The notes under the pieces: generated by a model
Databases searched by the model: none
Seen by the model: the letters and a program-made list of their open reading frames with translations, nothing else
What the model was told of the DNA's origin: nothing
Made by a program: the position numbers and the translations under genes
Shown here: in pieces, positions 16,801 to 23,605 of the stretch
Numbering within the stretch: position 1 is the first letter of the stretch
Layout: each line of letters begins with the position of its first letter
IMG/VR virus record: IMGVR_UViG_3300042894_000571
Span: 1-30,567 of that record
Reading direction: 5' to 3' (one strand)
DNA from: a virus
DNA length: 30,567 nt

Positions 16801-16826
16801 AAAAAAAAACACCCCGTTAGGAGTGC
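16801..16826 (-). terminator. Intrinsic terminator before the tail module
   Basis: On the minus strand CACTCC pairs with GGGGTG (one T-G wobble) around loop TAAC, followed by nine T residues. It separates the two small genes after the terminase from the tail chaperone gene, implying a fresh late promoter between 16800 and 16742. Confidence 0.85.
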
Positions 16827-16851
16827 TTTAAATGCGTTGTGTTGTTTTAGG

Positions 16852-17067
16852 TTATTTATTGAAGCAATCAAGTAAAGTTACAATGTCTAAATTTGTTTTG
16901 TTGTATTGGCAAATGCTTGAAGCAACACTAACTGTCAAATACAATGGGCTTATTTGCTCTTTCGCTAAATCGCTTTTTAAACTTTCAATTAAATGCGGAT
17001 ACTTTTCTGCATCTTCATTCATTGCTTGTAATACTTCTGGCTTTAATCTTTCAAATAGTGTTTTCAT
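16852..17067 (-). CDS. Small acidic/helical protein, unknown
   Basis: A 71-residue protein beginning MKTLFERLKPEVLQAM. A GTG at 17112 would add 15 residues, but the ATG at 17067 has the leader ACACTAAAACT directly before it, matching the repeated leader motif, so 17067 is preferred. The predicted helices (residues 1-35, and SICQYNKTNLDIVTLLDCF at the end) show no known domain. It is transcribed from the promoter at 17384 and ends before a strong terminator. Such a short two-gene unit between terminase and tail genes may be regulatory, but nothing in the sequence proves it. Confidence 0.65.
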   Translation of the reverse strand: MKTLFERLKPEVLQAMNEDAEKYPHLIESLKSDLAKEQISPLYLTVSVASSICQYNKTNLDIVTLLDCFNK

Positions 17068-17078
17068 AGTTTTAGTGT

Positions 17079-17135
17079 TTAGTGAGTTGGTAAATGTTTT
17101 GTCTGTTCCCACAGTATGTCTTTCCAGTCTTGCAT
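17079..17135 (-). CDS. Possible 18-residue micro-ORF
   Basis: An ATG one base after the stop of the 69-residue gene opens MQDWKDILWEQTKHLPTH. It fills much of the gap before the next leader motif. Tight spacing favours translation, but an ORF this short can arise by chance. Confidence 0.25.
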   Translation of the reverse strand: MQDWKDILWEQTKHLPTH

Positions 17136-17136
17136 A

Positions 17137-17346
17137 TTAGTTTATTTTAATTTTGTCTGTTCTAATCCAAAAATCGTTTGTATTTATGTCTTTCGCGCCA
17201 ATCCAGTTATAACCAGATGTATAAACAATTAGTTCTAAATCACTAAATTCGTTATAACTTTTAACATTTTTAAATTGTCCAAGATATTTTGCAAATTCTT
17301 TTTTAGTGATTTTTGCTTTTTCCATTCCTATTAGTGATATTGTCAT
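17137..17346 (-). CDS. Small protein, first gene after promoter at 17384
   Basis: A 69-residue protein starting MTISLIGMEKAKITKKEFAKYL. An internal Met at residue 8 is a possible alternative start. It has a short lysine-rich N-terminal helix, then SGYNWIGAKDINTNDFWIRTD. The upstream ACACTAAAA leader and a TATATTTG promoter make it the first gene of a small transcript. I do not recognise the family. Confidence 0.65.
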   Translation of the reverse strand: MTISLIGMEKAKITKKEFAKYLGQFKNVKSYNEFSDLELIVYTSGYNWIGAKDINTNDFWIRTDKIKIN

Positions 17347-17383
17347 AATTTCTATTTTTTAGTGTTTCGCTTTATTGCTGGTA

Positions 17384-17416
17384 CAAATATACAACTAAAT
17401 AAATGTTATAAACAAA
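17384..17416 (-). promoter_or_regulatory. Bacteroidota-type promoter (TTTG-N21-TATATTTG)
   Basis: On the minus strand the -7 element TATATTTG is at 17391-17384 and TTTG at 17416-17413, spacing 21. It drives the two small genes at 17346 and 17067. An inverted repeat GTTATAAA-N7-TTTATAAC overlaps the -33 element (17405-17427) and is shared with the promoter at 23571. Confidence 0.75.
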
Positions 17417-17427
17417 CTTTTTATAAC
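17405..17427. promoter_or_regulatory. Operator-like inverted repeat over the -33 element
   Basis: Perfect 8-bp arms GTTATAAA and TTTATAAC flank a 7-base spacer. Nearly the same sequence lies at 23590-23613 over another promoter, so it may bind a phage or host regulator. Confidence 0.4.
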
Positions 17428-17476
17428 TTATTTTTAATCTTTTTTTAAAATAATTTCTAACTACTTGTAAATCAAA

Positions 17477-18631
17477 CTATCTAACTGCATATTTTCCGTA
17501 GTTCGGTCTGGCTAATTTATCATATAAACCGTAACGGATCGCATCAATCGTGTGGTTAAACATATCAACTGGTACATTGAGAATGTTTCCGTTCTTATCT
17601 TCCTGCCATTTGTAGTTTCTAAATTCTTTTATCATATTAACTGAATCCTTTGTAACGTGTAGTTTGTATCGTTTCATCATATCAATACCGATGTTAACCG
17701 ATCCTTGTCCTTTTGTAGCTGGTTTTATATTCCAACCCATACGATATAACTCTTCGATTGATTTTGGCTCTGCACTATCTGCAAATACTTCTTTGCGTTC
17801 TATTTCATTAAACTTTAACTTTTCGTCTATGTCTCTATTGGTTAGTCCTGTTTGGTATAATAACTCTTTCAGATAAATGTTATCGCCTTGCTGATAAATA
17901 GCTACCAAAGTTGTTGGATCATTCGTAAATCCAAAGTCCATACCGTAACTTAAAAACTTTGCTTCTGGTGGTATTGAGTTACATTCGTTAATTCTAAATA
18001 TTAAAGCCTGTGATGAACCGATTTGACCTTGCCCGTATATTTTCCAATAGTTCTCATCAATGTTCTTTAATCGCTCTATTTCGGCTATTATTTCTTTTGA
18101 TAAAAATAAATTGTCTTTGTACGTTGTGATGTAAAAGTCGGCATCGTCCCGGGGCTTTATCTTATCGTAAATGAAATGAAATTCATCACTTGGGTTGTAA
18201 TCTAAAATTGCCTTTTCAGTTGTTCTAAATATTAACTGCTGCCAGTCTTCAAAGTATAGTTCGTTGGCTTCATTGATATATAAAACATCACGTTTGCGAC
18301 CTCTTACTTTTTGCGGCTGATCTAAAGATATAAATTCAAATAGGTTGCCTTCTAACTTGTATTCTGAATTGCTCTTATTATGGTCTGCTTCTTCATACAT
18401 ATCATAATGTCGTAGTATATCGAAAAAATCCCTCATCGAACTGGCACGAAGTGAAGGATATGTCTTTCTGCAGATGGTTATTGTTTTGCCTTTGTTCTTT
18501 AAAGCATAACCGAATATTAACCACATTAAAATATTATAGGTCTTTCCGCTTCTGGTTCCTCCTTGCTCTATTATTATTCTCTTTGTTGAATTATCTAAAT
18601 GCTCAAATACTTTATTGGTCTGTATCTTCAT
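17477..18631 (-). CDS. terL: Terminase large subunit
   Basis: A 384-residue packaging motor. The ATPase part has Walker A GGTRSGKT (residues 24-31) and Walker B VLYINEA (about 116-122) with the catalytic Glu121. The nuclease part begins at DFGFTNDP (Asp232), followed by FADSAEPK (Asp285) and a late FNHTIDAIRYGLYD, the three acidic positions of the RNase-H-like nuclease. It is rather short but complete for the phage family with PBSX-type terminases. It overlaps the small-subunit gene by 20 nt. It cuts and threads DNA through the portal ring. The headful or cos mode cannot be decided from this sequence. Confidence 0.95.
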   Translation of the reverse strand: MKIQTNKVFEHLDNSTKRIIIEQGGTRSGKTYNILMWLIFGYALKNKGKTITICRKTYPSLRASSMRDFFDILRHYDMYEEADHNKSNSEYKLEGNLFEFISLDQPQKVRGRKRDVLYINEANELYFEDWQQLIFRTTEKAILDYNPSDEFHFIYDKIKPRDDADFYITTYKDNLFLSKEIIAEIERLKNIDENYWKIYGQGQIGSSQALIFRINECNSIPPEAKFLSYGMDFGFTNDPTTLVAIYQQGDNIYLKELLYQTGLTNRDIDEKLKFNEIERKEVFADSAEPKSIEELYRMGWNIKPATKGQGSVNIGIDMMKRYKLHVTKDSVNMIKEFRNYKWQEDKNGNILNVPVDMFNHTIDAIRYGLYDKLARPNYGKYAVR

Positions 18632-18986
18632 CTTTTGGCTTTAGTATTTCTACTTCAAACTTTCGTACCTGATGGCTGTTTTCACTTTCTACAAATTGCA
18701 TTGATAGTTTTTTTCGGTCTTCATCTTCACATAAAACTTTGAACGCTGATATTTGTAAGGTAGCATTGTCAGAACCTACCCACTTGTTTAGCATATAAGA
18801 TACTGCTTTACTTTTGTTAGTTGTGATTGCTTCTTTAATGCTCTCCGATTTATCCAATTCAAGATTATAAAACTGTGAATGTTGCAGGTCTGTATAATGT
18901 TGAAAAATGTGGTTAATCTTCATTATCTTATTCTTTATAACTATTTCAAGTATTTCTGTTTCGTGTTGCTCTTTTGTCTTTCCCAT
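18612..18986 (-). CDS. Putative terminase small subunit
   Basis: A 124-residue protein directly before and overlapping the large terminase gene. It starts MGKTKEQHETEILEIVIKNKIMKINHIFQHY, with a helix-turn-helix-like N-terminal half (KINHIFQHYTDLQHSQFYN), and a helical middle and acidic end (EILKPKDEDTDQ). This is the usual form of a small terminase that recognises the packaging site and recruits the large subunit. The assignment rests on size, helices and position. Confidence 0.75.
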   Translation of the reverse strand: MGKTKEQHETEILEIVIKNKIMKINHIFQHYTDLQHSQFYNLELDKSESIKEAITTNKSKAVSYMLNKWVGSDNATLQISAFKVLCEDEDRKKLSMQFVESENSHQVRKFEVEILKPKDEDTDQ

Positions 18987-18988
18987 TG

Positions 18989-20017
18989 TTATTTTATTTT
19001 ATCTAACCATTGTATTTTTATTTGATTTGCTATTTGTGCTGTCATTACTGGAGGTACACTCATACCAATTAAATATTTAGGTTCTACGTCTTGAAAATCG
19101 TAATCAAGTGGGTAGGTTCCTATTTGTTGTAATTCTATATTTGACAATCCTTTTTCAATTGAATAATGATACAATTCACTTCCGCTTGCAATTGTATTTA
19201 CAACTTGATTTGGGTGTAATTTTATCGAATTAAATCTATTTCCTTTGGGGTGTACACTTGCAATTGATTTGCCTTGTTCACATATTTTCCAATATTGTAA
19301 ATCACAATTTGCTATTTTATGCTGAATAATATCATTTTCAACTTCTTTATAAACTATTTGTTTTTCATTAAACTCCAATTTCAATTTAGGCAAATTCAAA
19401 TCCTTTTTTTGACAAATAAAAAATACCCTTTCACGTTTTTGAGGTACTCCCATTGATGCAGCATTAAGTAGAAATAATTGTACATTGTAACCTGCTTCAT
19501 CAAATGCTTTAAATATCTTTTTTACATAAAGTTTTGCGTTACCTTGAATTAAACCTTTTACATTTTCAGCTAAAACAATTTTAGGTTGTAATTTCTTTGC
19601 AAGTGCTATGTATTCAAAAAACAAATCGTCCAAAACCTGTTCAGCTTGTCCTTCTTTAAATACCTTTTTTTTGCCCCAATCTTTTTCACGATTTCCAGCC
19701 ATTGAAAACGAACTGCAAGGTGGGGAACCATCTAATAAGTCTAAATTATATAGTTCTTGAGGAATATCAGAACGCTTTACAAAGTGCCTTATATCTTCTA
19801 AAAATAAATGTTTTGGTTTATGGTTTAATTGATAAACCTTTGCTATTTTAGGGTCTATCTCAACACCTCCTAAATGATTAAACCCTGCAAGTTTGTAACC
19901 CATTGTAGAACCACCACCGCAAATGAAAGTACCAAAAACATTATAATCATTTTTAGTTATATTCTTTGATGGGTAGCCATCAGCTAAATTCCATTTATAA
20001 GGAAACAAGTGCATCAT
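18989..20017 (-). CDS. DNA cytosine-5 methyltransferase
   Basis: A 342-residue C5-type DNA methyltransferase using S-adenosylmethionine. Motif I FICGGGSTMG is at residues 31-40, motif IV GSPPCSSFS with catalytic Cys101, motif VI AENVKGL, motif VIII PQKRERV and motif X MSVPPVMTAQIA near the end. All core motifs are present and in order, so it should be active. The ORF extends to a TTG at 20044, but the ATG at 20017 (tandem with 20014) is preferred. It overlaps the ParB-like gene by 23 nt. No restriction enzyme gene is near, so it probably protects phage DNA or marks it for packaging. Target sequence unknown. Confidence 0.9.
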   Translation of the reverse strand: MMHLFPYKWNLADGYPSKNITKNDYNVFGTFICGGGSTMGYKLAGFNHLGGVEIDPKIAKVYQLNHKPKHLFLEDIRHFVKRSDIPQELYNLDLLDGSPPCSSFSMAGNREKDWGKKKVFKEGQAEQVLDDLFFEYIALAKKLQPKIVLAENVKGLIQGNAKLYVKKIFKAFDEAGYNVQLFLLNAASMGVPQKRERVFFICQKKDLNLPKLKLEFNEKQIVYKEVENDIIQHKIANCDLQYWKICEQGKSIASVHPKGNRFNSIKLHPNQVVNTIASGSELYHYSIEKGLSNIELQQIGTYPLDYDFQDVEPKYLIGMSVPPVMTAQIANQIKIQWLDKIK

Positions 20018-20531
20018 ATAATATTTTTTCTGGACTTTGTCCAAGTTGTTGTAATTTGTCTTTTACAAAATTAAAATCGTCTTCTGTAAATTCTAATTTA
20101 ATTGTATATTTTTGGTCTTCAAAATCATTAAAGCTTAATTCTTTATTTTTATCTGAATAATCGACGTCTGGTGCTGCTTCCCAAACATCCAAGCCCCATT
20201 CATTTAACTGTTCGCTTTCCCACTCATTTGCTAGTATATCCCAATCCCATTCTCCACCGCTTACATTGTCTTTAATTAAAAACTCTTTTTGTTGCTCTTC
20301 AGTTAAGTCTGTTTTTATAATTGGTATTTCTTTTAGCCCTGCTTCTTTGCAAGCCTTATATCTCATATTTCCACCTAATATAACCATATCTTGATTAACT
20401 ACAATAGGGCGGATGTTTAGCATTTCTGGAAAGTCTTTTACTGACTGAACCAGCTTTTTAAACTTGTCATCTTTTATCAACCTCGGATTATTCGGGTTTA
20501 CTTTTACTTCTGATATTTTTACTACTTGCAT
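19995..20531 (-). CDS. ParB/sulfiredoxin-fold protein
   Basis: A 178-residue protein. Its N-terminal ParB-type domain includes NPNNPRLIKDDKFKKLVQSV and the nucleotide-binding box LGGNMRYKACKEAGL (GGNMRYKA at residues 53-60), the CTP- or ATP-binding signature of the ParB/Srx fold. A C-terminal helical region follows instead of the ParB helix-turn-helix. Such short ParB-like proteins are common beside phage methyltransferase and terminase genes. Here the methyltransferase overlaps its end, suggesting a joint role in DNA modification or packaging-site recognition. It is not a full partition protein and no ParA is present. Confidence 0.8.
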   Translation of the reverse strand: MQVVKISEVKVNPNNPRLIKDDKFKKLVQSVKDFPEMLNIRPIVVNQDMVILGGNMRYKACKEAGLKEIPIIKTDLTEEQQKEFLIKDNVSGGEWDWDILANEWESEQLNEWGLDVWEAAPDVDYSDKNKELSFNDFEDQKYTIKLEFTEDDFNFVKDKLQQLGQSPEKILYDALVSL

Positions 20532-20534
20532 ATA

Positions 20535-20720
20535 TTAATTTGTTAAATTTATTTCATAGAAGCAATCGGGTGCTTTTCTTGTTGGTTTATATTCTTTTGG
20601 TAATGCTTTGCTCTGTTTAATAAATGCTTCTGCCTCTTCTCTTGTATCAATTAATCGGCAATCAATAATCTGTTCTTTGCCTCTTGAATTTAATTGAGTA
20701 ATTGTTATTTTATATCTCAT
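20535..20720 (-). CDS. Small protein, unknown
   Basis: A 61-residue protein starting MRYKITITQLNSRGKEQI. It has a beta strand start, then DTREEAEAFIKQSKALP, a helix typical of small single-domain phage proteins, and ends CFYEINLTN. It ends 3 nt before the ParB-like ATG and follows the HTH gene closely. No function assigned. Confidence 0.65.
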   Translation of the reverse strand: MRYKITITQLNSRGKEQIIDCRLIDTREEAEAFIKQSKALPKEYKPTRKAPDCFYEINLTN

Positions 20721-20721
20721 A

Positions 20722-20934
20722 TTAATTCTTGTTTAATTCGCTTTCAAATATTAACCATTCAGTCTTGCCTTCAAAAAATAGTATTCTGGCTATTATACTT
20801 TGTTGTACGTTGTCTAATGTTTGTGGTCTGGTCTGTAATGGCTTTATTCGCTCTTTCTTTATTATTGTTTTTATTGTCTCTACTTTTACACCGCATACCT
20901 TTGCTAGTTCAGATAGTTTTAAATGTTTACTCAT
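20722..20934 (-). CDS. Helix-turn-helix DNA-binding protein
   Basis: A 70-residue protein with LKLSELAKVCGVKVETIKTIIKKE at residues about 5-28, a clear helix-turn-helix resembling MerR/excisionase-type N-terminal domains. The rest is helical. It overlaps the DnaA-C-like gene end by 8 nt. It may regulate the switch to the packaging and late genes that follow, but its site is unknown. Confidence 0.65.
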   Translation of the reverse strand: MSKHLKLSELAKVCGVKVETIKTIIKKERIKPLQTRPQTLDNVQQSIIARILFFEGKTEWLIFESELNKN

Positions 20935-21301
20935 TATAGTTTACGCAGTTGGTTATTTGCTGTATTTTAGCTTTATCGTTTATTTCTTCTATTCTTTTTA
21001 ATAAACTATACTTCGGGTCAACCGTTTGCATTATCGTGTCTCTAATCGCTTCTAAATGCTTTTTTCTTTTTCTTACCTCTGCAAATAGTTTCACGTTGTG
21101 GTGTATTGTGCAATGAGTCATAGTCTTTCCGAAAAAGTTAAAATGGTCTCTTACATCATATAACGTCATTTTCAAATCTTTGTGCAGGATGTAACAAGCC
21201 ATCGACCTTATATCGACCAGGTCTTGCGTTCTTTTGTTTTCGTAAATATCAACTCCGCAAAGTTGGTTTATTGATTCTCCGATGTATTTTGCTTTATTCA
21301 T
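20927..21301 (-). CDS. DnaA C-terminal domain-like protein
   Basis: A 124-residue protein. Residues about 28-70 (LVDIRSMACYILHKDLKMTL, then YDVRDHFNFFGKTMTHCTIHH) match the layout of DnaA domain IV. That has an RS/R-helix, a turn and a THxTVxHA-like end, here THCTIHH. It lacks the AAA+ ATPase part, so it could bind phage or host DnaA boxes as a decoy, loader or repressor. It overlaps the FEN nuclease end by 8 nt, and the leader before ATG (AACTAAAAACAA) resembles the repeated motif. The fold call is by eye; the biological role is inferred. Confidence 0.6.
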   Translation of the reverse strand: MNKAKYIGESINQLCGVDIYENKRTQDLVDIRSMACYILHKDLKMTLYDVRDHFNFFGKTMTHCTIHHNVKLFAEVRKRKKHLEAIRDTIMQTVDPKYSLLKRIEEINDKAKIQQITNCVNYNE

Positions 21302-22007
21302 TTGTTTTTAGTTTTAATAATAATTTACATTCGATAAACTTCTCACGTGCCTTGTGTTTGTATATCTTTTTAAATAGTTGAAATACTACTCTGATGTAAC
21401 TTTGTTCGCTTAAACAGCCTTTAAATGCTTTCTGAACCCATTTAACTCCATAACCTTTACAAAAGTTTACATTGTCCGAAGTATCGCCTATTATCATTTG
21501 CTCGTAAAAGTTGTATAAGGCTTGCTCTTTCGTAATATCATAGTAACACTGGTGATTCAAATGGTAATTATAAATAATACAAGGTAACTGTTTGTAGTCT
21601 TTGTCAATACTTACTATTATCACTTCGTCTCTTCCGAATGTATCGGTTAGGTTCTTCCAATACGTGGCAACTACGTCATCTGTTTCAACCCCGTATCCTG
21701 CTATTGAATTGTATGTTTCTTTTACGTGCTCTAGCAGTTCGTTTAATATCGGTGGTATTTCTCTGCCTATCCTATTTGCTTTATAGCTTTTTGATATTTC
21801 TTTTCTAAAGTTACCACGTGCTCCAGCGAATGTTAATACTCGGTCTACTTCGTGTATTTCTTCTATCGTGTTTACTATCGACATAAACACCTCATCAAAC
21901 TTTAACCTTGCATTTTCAATAGTGTGATATTGTTCGTCTTCATCGTGCTCTTTTTGTCTGTAACAACTGCTCCAGATTAGGCTATCTGCATCTACTAATA
22001 CTATCAT
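21294..22007 (-). CDS. FEN/PIN-like 5'-3' exonuclease
   Basis: A 237-residue nuclease of the T5/T4 flap-endonuclease type. Start MIVLVDADSLIW, KSYKANR basic arch, GVETDDVVATYW, IIVSIDKDYKQLP and MIIGDTSDNV then GYGVKWVQKAF supply the acidic metal-binding residues and the helix-hairpin-helix typical of phage FEN proteins. The ORF extends to a TTG at 22040, but the ATG at 22007 overlaps the preceding stop (ATGA) and begins the conserved first strand. It removes RNA primers or makes 3' overhangs for ERF-type recombination. All key acidic motifs appear present. Confidence 0.85.
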   Translation of the reverse strand: MIVLVDADSLIWSSCYRQKEHDEDEQYHTIENARLKFDEVFMSIVNTIEEIHEVDRVLTFAGARGNFRKEISKSYKANRIGREIPPILNELLEHVKETYNSIAGYGVETDDVVATYWKNLTDTFGRDEVIIVSIDKDYKQLPCIIYNYHLNHQCYYDITKEQALYNFYEQMIIGDTSDNVNFCKGYGVKWVQKAFKGCLSEQSYIRVVFQLFKKIYKHKAREKFIECKLLLKLKTNE

Positions 22008-22315
22008 AGCTTTTCTATTTCTTGTTTTACTTCCATCCAATAAACTAATTGATGAACTACAAACGTAACTTCATCATTGATAACTAATACACTTTCAACA
22101 TCAGACATTGATTGATATTCACTTAACATTTCATCAACTGCTATTAATGCAGATTGTTTAGCTAACTCATTCCAGAATATTAAAACATCATTTCCTAATT
22201 CATCATTAAATTTTTCTGATTTTTCTTTTTTCTCATCGTCATTTGTCCATTGAATATTCTCTGCTAATTGATAAAAATTATCTACTAACTCTTCTGCTTT
22301 TTCTTTTGGTGTCAT
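22004..22315 (-). CDS. Small paralogous protein A1 (MTPKEKA...EIEKL)
   Basis: A 103-residue acidic, helical protein. Both ends match the 69-residue protein at 25793-26002: MTPKEKAxxLVD at the start and VKQEIE(K/N)L at the end, with a shared ALI(A/V)V(D/E)E core. The two are paralogs, the middle being longer here. It overlaps the FEN nuclease start by ATGA. No known domain is visible; the family appears to be a Flavobacteria-phage-type small protein. Confidence 0.65.
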   Translation of the reverse strand: MTPKEKAEELVDNFYQLAENIQWTNDDEKKEKSEKFNDELGNDVLIFWNELAKQSALIAVDEMLSEYQSMSDVESVLVINDEVTFVVHQLVYWMEVKQEIEKL

Positions 22316-22318
22316 AAT

Positions 22319-22525
22319 TTAAGGTATTAAACGGTTAATCTGTTCTTTCTCTTCATCTGAATAAAACTCTACAAATTCATAGTACTCATCGTAAAAAACT
22401 GAATACTTCAATTTTGGATGTACCATTTGCCATTTCTGTTTCATTGCGTTGGCTTCTTGCTCGTCTAGTAATATTGTGTGCGGGTAGCCCTCTTCTAGTA
22501 GAACCCATCTTTTGTCTTGTATCAT
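22319..22525 (-). CDS. Small acidic protein, unknown
   Basis: A 68-residue protein starting MIQDKRWVLLEEGYPHTILL and ending EQINRLIP, with an acidic Tyr-rich centre (YDEYYEFVEFYSDEEKEQ). The ATG overlaps the 39-residue gene's stop (ATGA). No domain recognised. Confidence 0.65.
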   Translation of the reverse strand: MIQDKRWVLLEEGYPHTILLDEQEANAMKQKWQMVHPKLKYSVFYDEYYEFVEFYSDEEKEQINRLIP

Positions 22526-22641
22526 AATAGTTTTTTTAATTGTTTTAGTAAGTATTTCATTTTATCAACTTTGCCAAATAGATTCCAATTAGATCCAAGT
22601 TGATTTAATTCATTTTCTAATTGTTCTATAATTTCTTTCAT
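22522..22641 (-). CDS. 39-residue helical micro-protein
   Basis: Starts MKEIIEQLENELNQLG and ends LLKQLKKLL; heptad-like leucines suggest a short coiled coil or helical hairpin. ATGA overlaps at both ends with the neighbouring tiny genes are good evidence of translation. Function unknown. Confidence 0.6.
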   Translation of the reverse strand: MKEIIEQLENELNQLGSNWNLFGKVDKMKYLLKQLKKLL

Positions 22642-22799
22642 CTGGTCATTAAATACATCATTTTAATTTCGTAATCTATAAACCCCATTCTTTTAGCATA
22701 TTTTTCAGCTAATTCTTTTGATTTAAAATGTGTAGAACTAAAATCTCTTTCTTCTCTACAAATAAACCAAGCTTCCGGATAATGTTTTATTTTTGCCAT
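22638..22799 (-). CDS. 53-residue small protein
   Basis: Starts MAKIKHYPEAWFICREERD, with STHFKSKELAEKYAKRMGF typical of small single-domain phage proteins. ATGA overlap downstream, and its ATG shares a base with the preceding stop. Unknown function. Confidence 0.6.
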   Translation of the reverse strand: MAKIKHYPEAWFICREERDFSSTHFKSKELAEKYAKRMGFIDYEIKMMYLMTR

Positions 22800-22978
22800 T
22801 AGTAGTAAAATTTATTAATTAAATAATCTATGTTTTCTTTGCAATCTTCAACTGTTGAACAATGTCTTATTGGACAATCACAATCGTTACCGTTGTAATA
22901 CTCATAACTCATATATGAATTGTTATCGTAGTTGTATTCATTTTTTTGAATGATCCATCCTTTATATTTTGTTTGCAT
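22799..22978 (-). CDS. 59-residue Cys-containing small protein
   Basis: Starts MQTKYKGWIIQKNEYNYDNN, Tyr/Asn-rich, then a cluster of four Cys (DCDCPIRHCSTVEDC) that could bind zinc. Chained by overlaps to both neighbours. Unknown function. Confidence 0.6.
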   Translation of the reverse strand: MQTKYKGWIIQKNEYNYDNNSYMSYEYYNGNDCDCPIRHCSTVEDCKENIDYLINKFYY

Positions 22979-23129
22979 CTTTATAAGTTTTAATATTAAT
23001 TTTAGCTGTTTTCTTTTCGCTCTTTACGGGCTGAATATTGATTGATATATCAATGTGGGTTAATTCTTTGTCTCTTTGAAATACGGCTTTCATTTGCTCG
23101 TATATTTGTATCCAGTCTTCATAACTCAT
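22962..23129 (-). CDS. 55-residue small protein
   Basis: Starts MSYEDWIQIYEQMKAVFQRD and has a beta-like middle (HIDISINIQPV) and basic end. Its ATG overlaps the preceding stop (ATGA) and its own 3' end overlaps the next gene by 17 nt. Unknown function. Confidence 0.6.
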   Translation of the reverse strand: MSYEDWIQIYEQMKAVFQRDKELTHIDISINIQPVKSEKKTAKINIKTYKDANKI

Positions 23130-23287
23130 TTGATTATCATTTTGATTGATTCAATGTATTTGTAGTAAAGTGTTTTACTTCTGAACCTTTCAAGTGCTTC
23201 TGGTAGTGTGTAGGCTTGAATGATTGTTTCGATGTCTGTTGCTTCATCGTTTCGCTCTGCCCAATAGGTAACTAAAAATTCTTTCAT
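23126..23287 (-). CDS. 53-residue small protein with leader motif
   Basis: Starts MKEFLVTYWAERNDEATDIE. The strand-helix pattern with LPEALERFRSKTLYYKYIESI resembles small phage proteins of about 55 residues. Directly upstream lies the leader TAATCACTAAAAC with 8 nt to the ATG; its first bases are the stop codon of the previous gene, so here the motif acts inside an operon, not at a promoter. Unknown function. Confidence 0.6.
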   Translation of the reverse strand: MKEFLVTYWAERNDEATDIETIIQAYTLPEALERFRSKTLYYKYIESIKMIIK

Positions 23288-23295
23288 TTGTTTTT

Positions 23296-23305
23296 GTTTT
23301 AGTGA
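23296..23305 (-). promoter_or_regulatory. Leader motif TCACTAAAAC
   Basis: Lies 8 nt before the ATG at 23287. Perfectly complementary over ten bases to the loop region of the candidate small RNA at 28478-28552. Confidence 0.5.
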
Positions 23306-23542
23306 TTAAAATTTAGACATAATTTGTTTTGCAAAAAAAGGCTTAATATTAAAAACAATACAGTCATTGCCTAAATCCTTACCTACAAATGCACTTTTAG
23401 GTAACCAATGTAATTTACCATACATTTGAATTAAAACTGCTTTTTCTGTTTCTTTTTCTACATCTAAAAAGAATCCATCTGGTGTAGCGATTGAACCTAA
23501 ATTTCCATTCGGGTACGTGTAGTGTTGTTTTTCTAATTGCAT
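23306..23542 (-). CDS. Small protein, first gene after promoter at 23571
   Basis: A 78-residue protein starting MQLEKQHYTYPNGNLGSIAT. The core EKETEKAVLIQMYGKLHWLPKS is a pattern of small beta-rich phage proteins. It has a good promoter (TTTG-N19-TATCTTTG) and the TCACTAAAAC leader 7 nt before the ATG, so it begins the run of small middle genes. Unknown function. Confidence 0.65.
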   Translation of the reverse strand: MQLEKQHYTYPNGNLGSIATPDGFFLDVEKETEKAVLIQMYGKLHWLPKSAFVGKDLGNDCIVFNIKPFFAKQIMSKF

Positions 23543-23549
23543 CTTTTTT

Positions 23550-23559
23550 GTTTTAGTGA
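23550..23559 (-). promoter_or_regulatory. Leader motif TCACTAAAAC
   Basis: Lies 7 nt before the ATG at 23542, within the 5' leader of the transcript from the promoter at 23571. Confidence 0.5.
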
Positions 23560-23570
23560 TTAATATTCCA

Positions 23571-23601
23571 CAAAGATATAAATTAATTACTTATAAACAA
23601 A
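23571..23601 (-). promoter_or_regulatory. Bacteroidota-type promoter (TTTG-N19-TATCTTTG)
   Basis: On the minus strand TATCTTTG is at 23578-23571 and TTTG at 23601-23598, spacing 19. An imperfect inverted repeat (CTTTATAAA / TTTATAAG, 23590-23613) overlaps the -33 element and closely resembles the one at 17405-17427. Confidence 0.75.
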
Positions 23602-23605
23602 TTTT

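Noticed and set aside
20018-20044. Longer methyltransferase start
   Set aside because: The codon is TTG and lies within the ParB-like gene; tandem ATGs at 20017/20014 precede the conserved region.
22008-22040. Longer FEN nuclease start
   Set aside because: The codon is TTG; the ATG at 22007 begins the conserved first strand and overlaps the preceding stop by ATGA.
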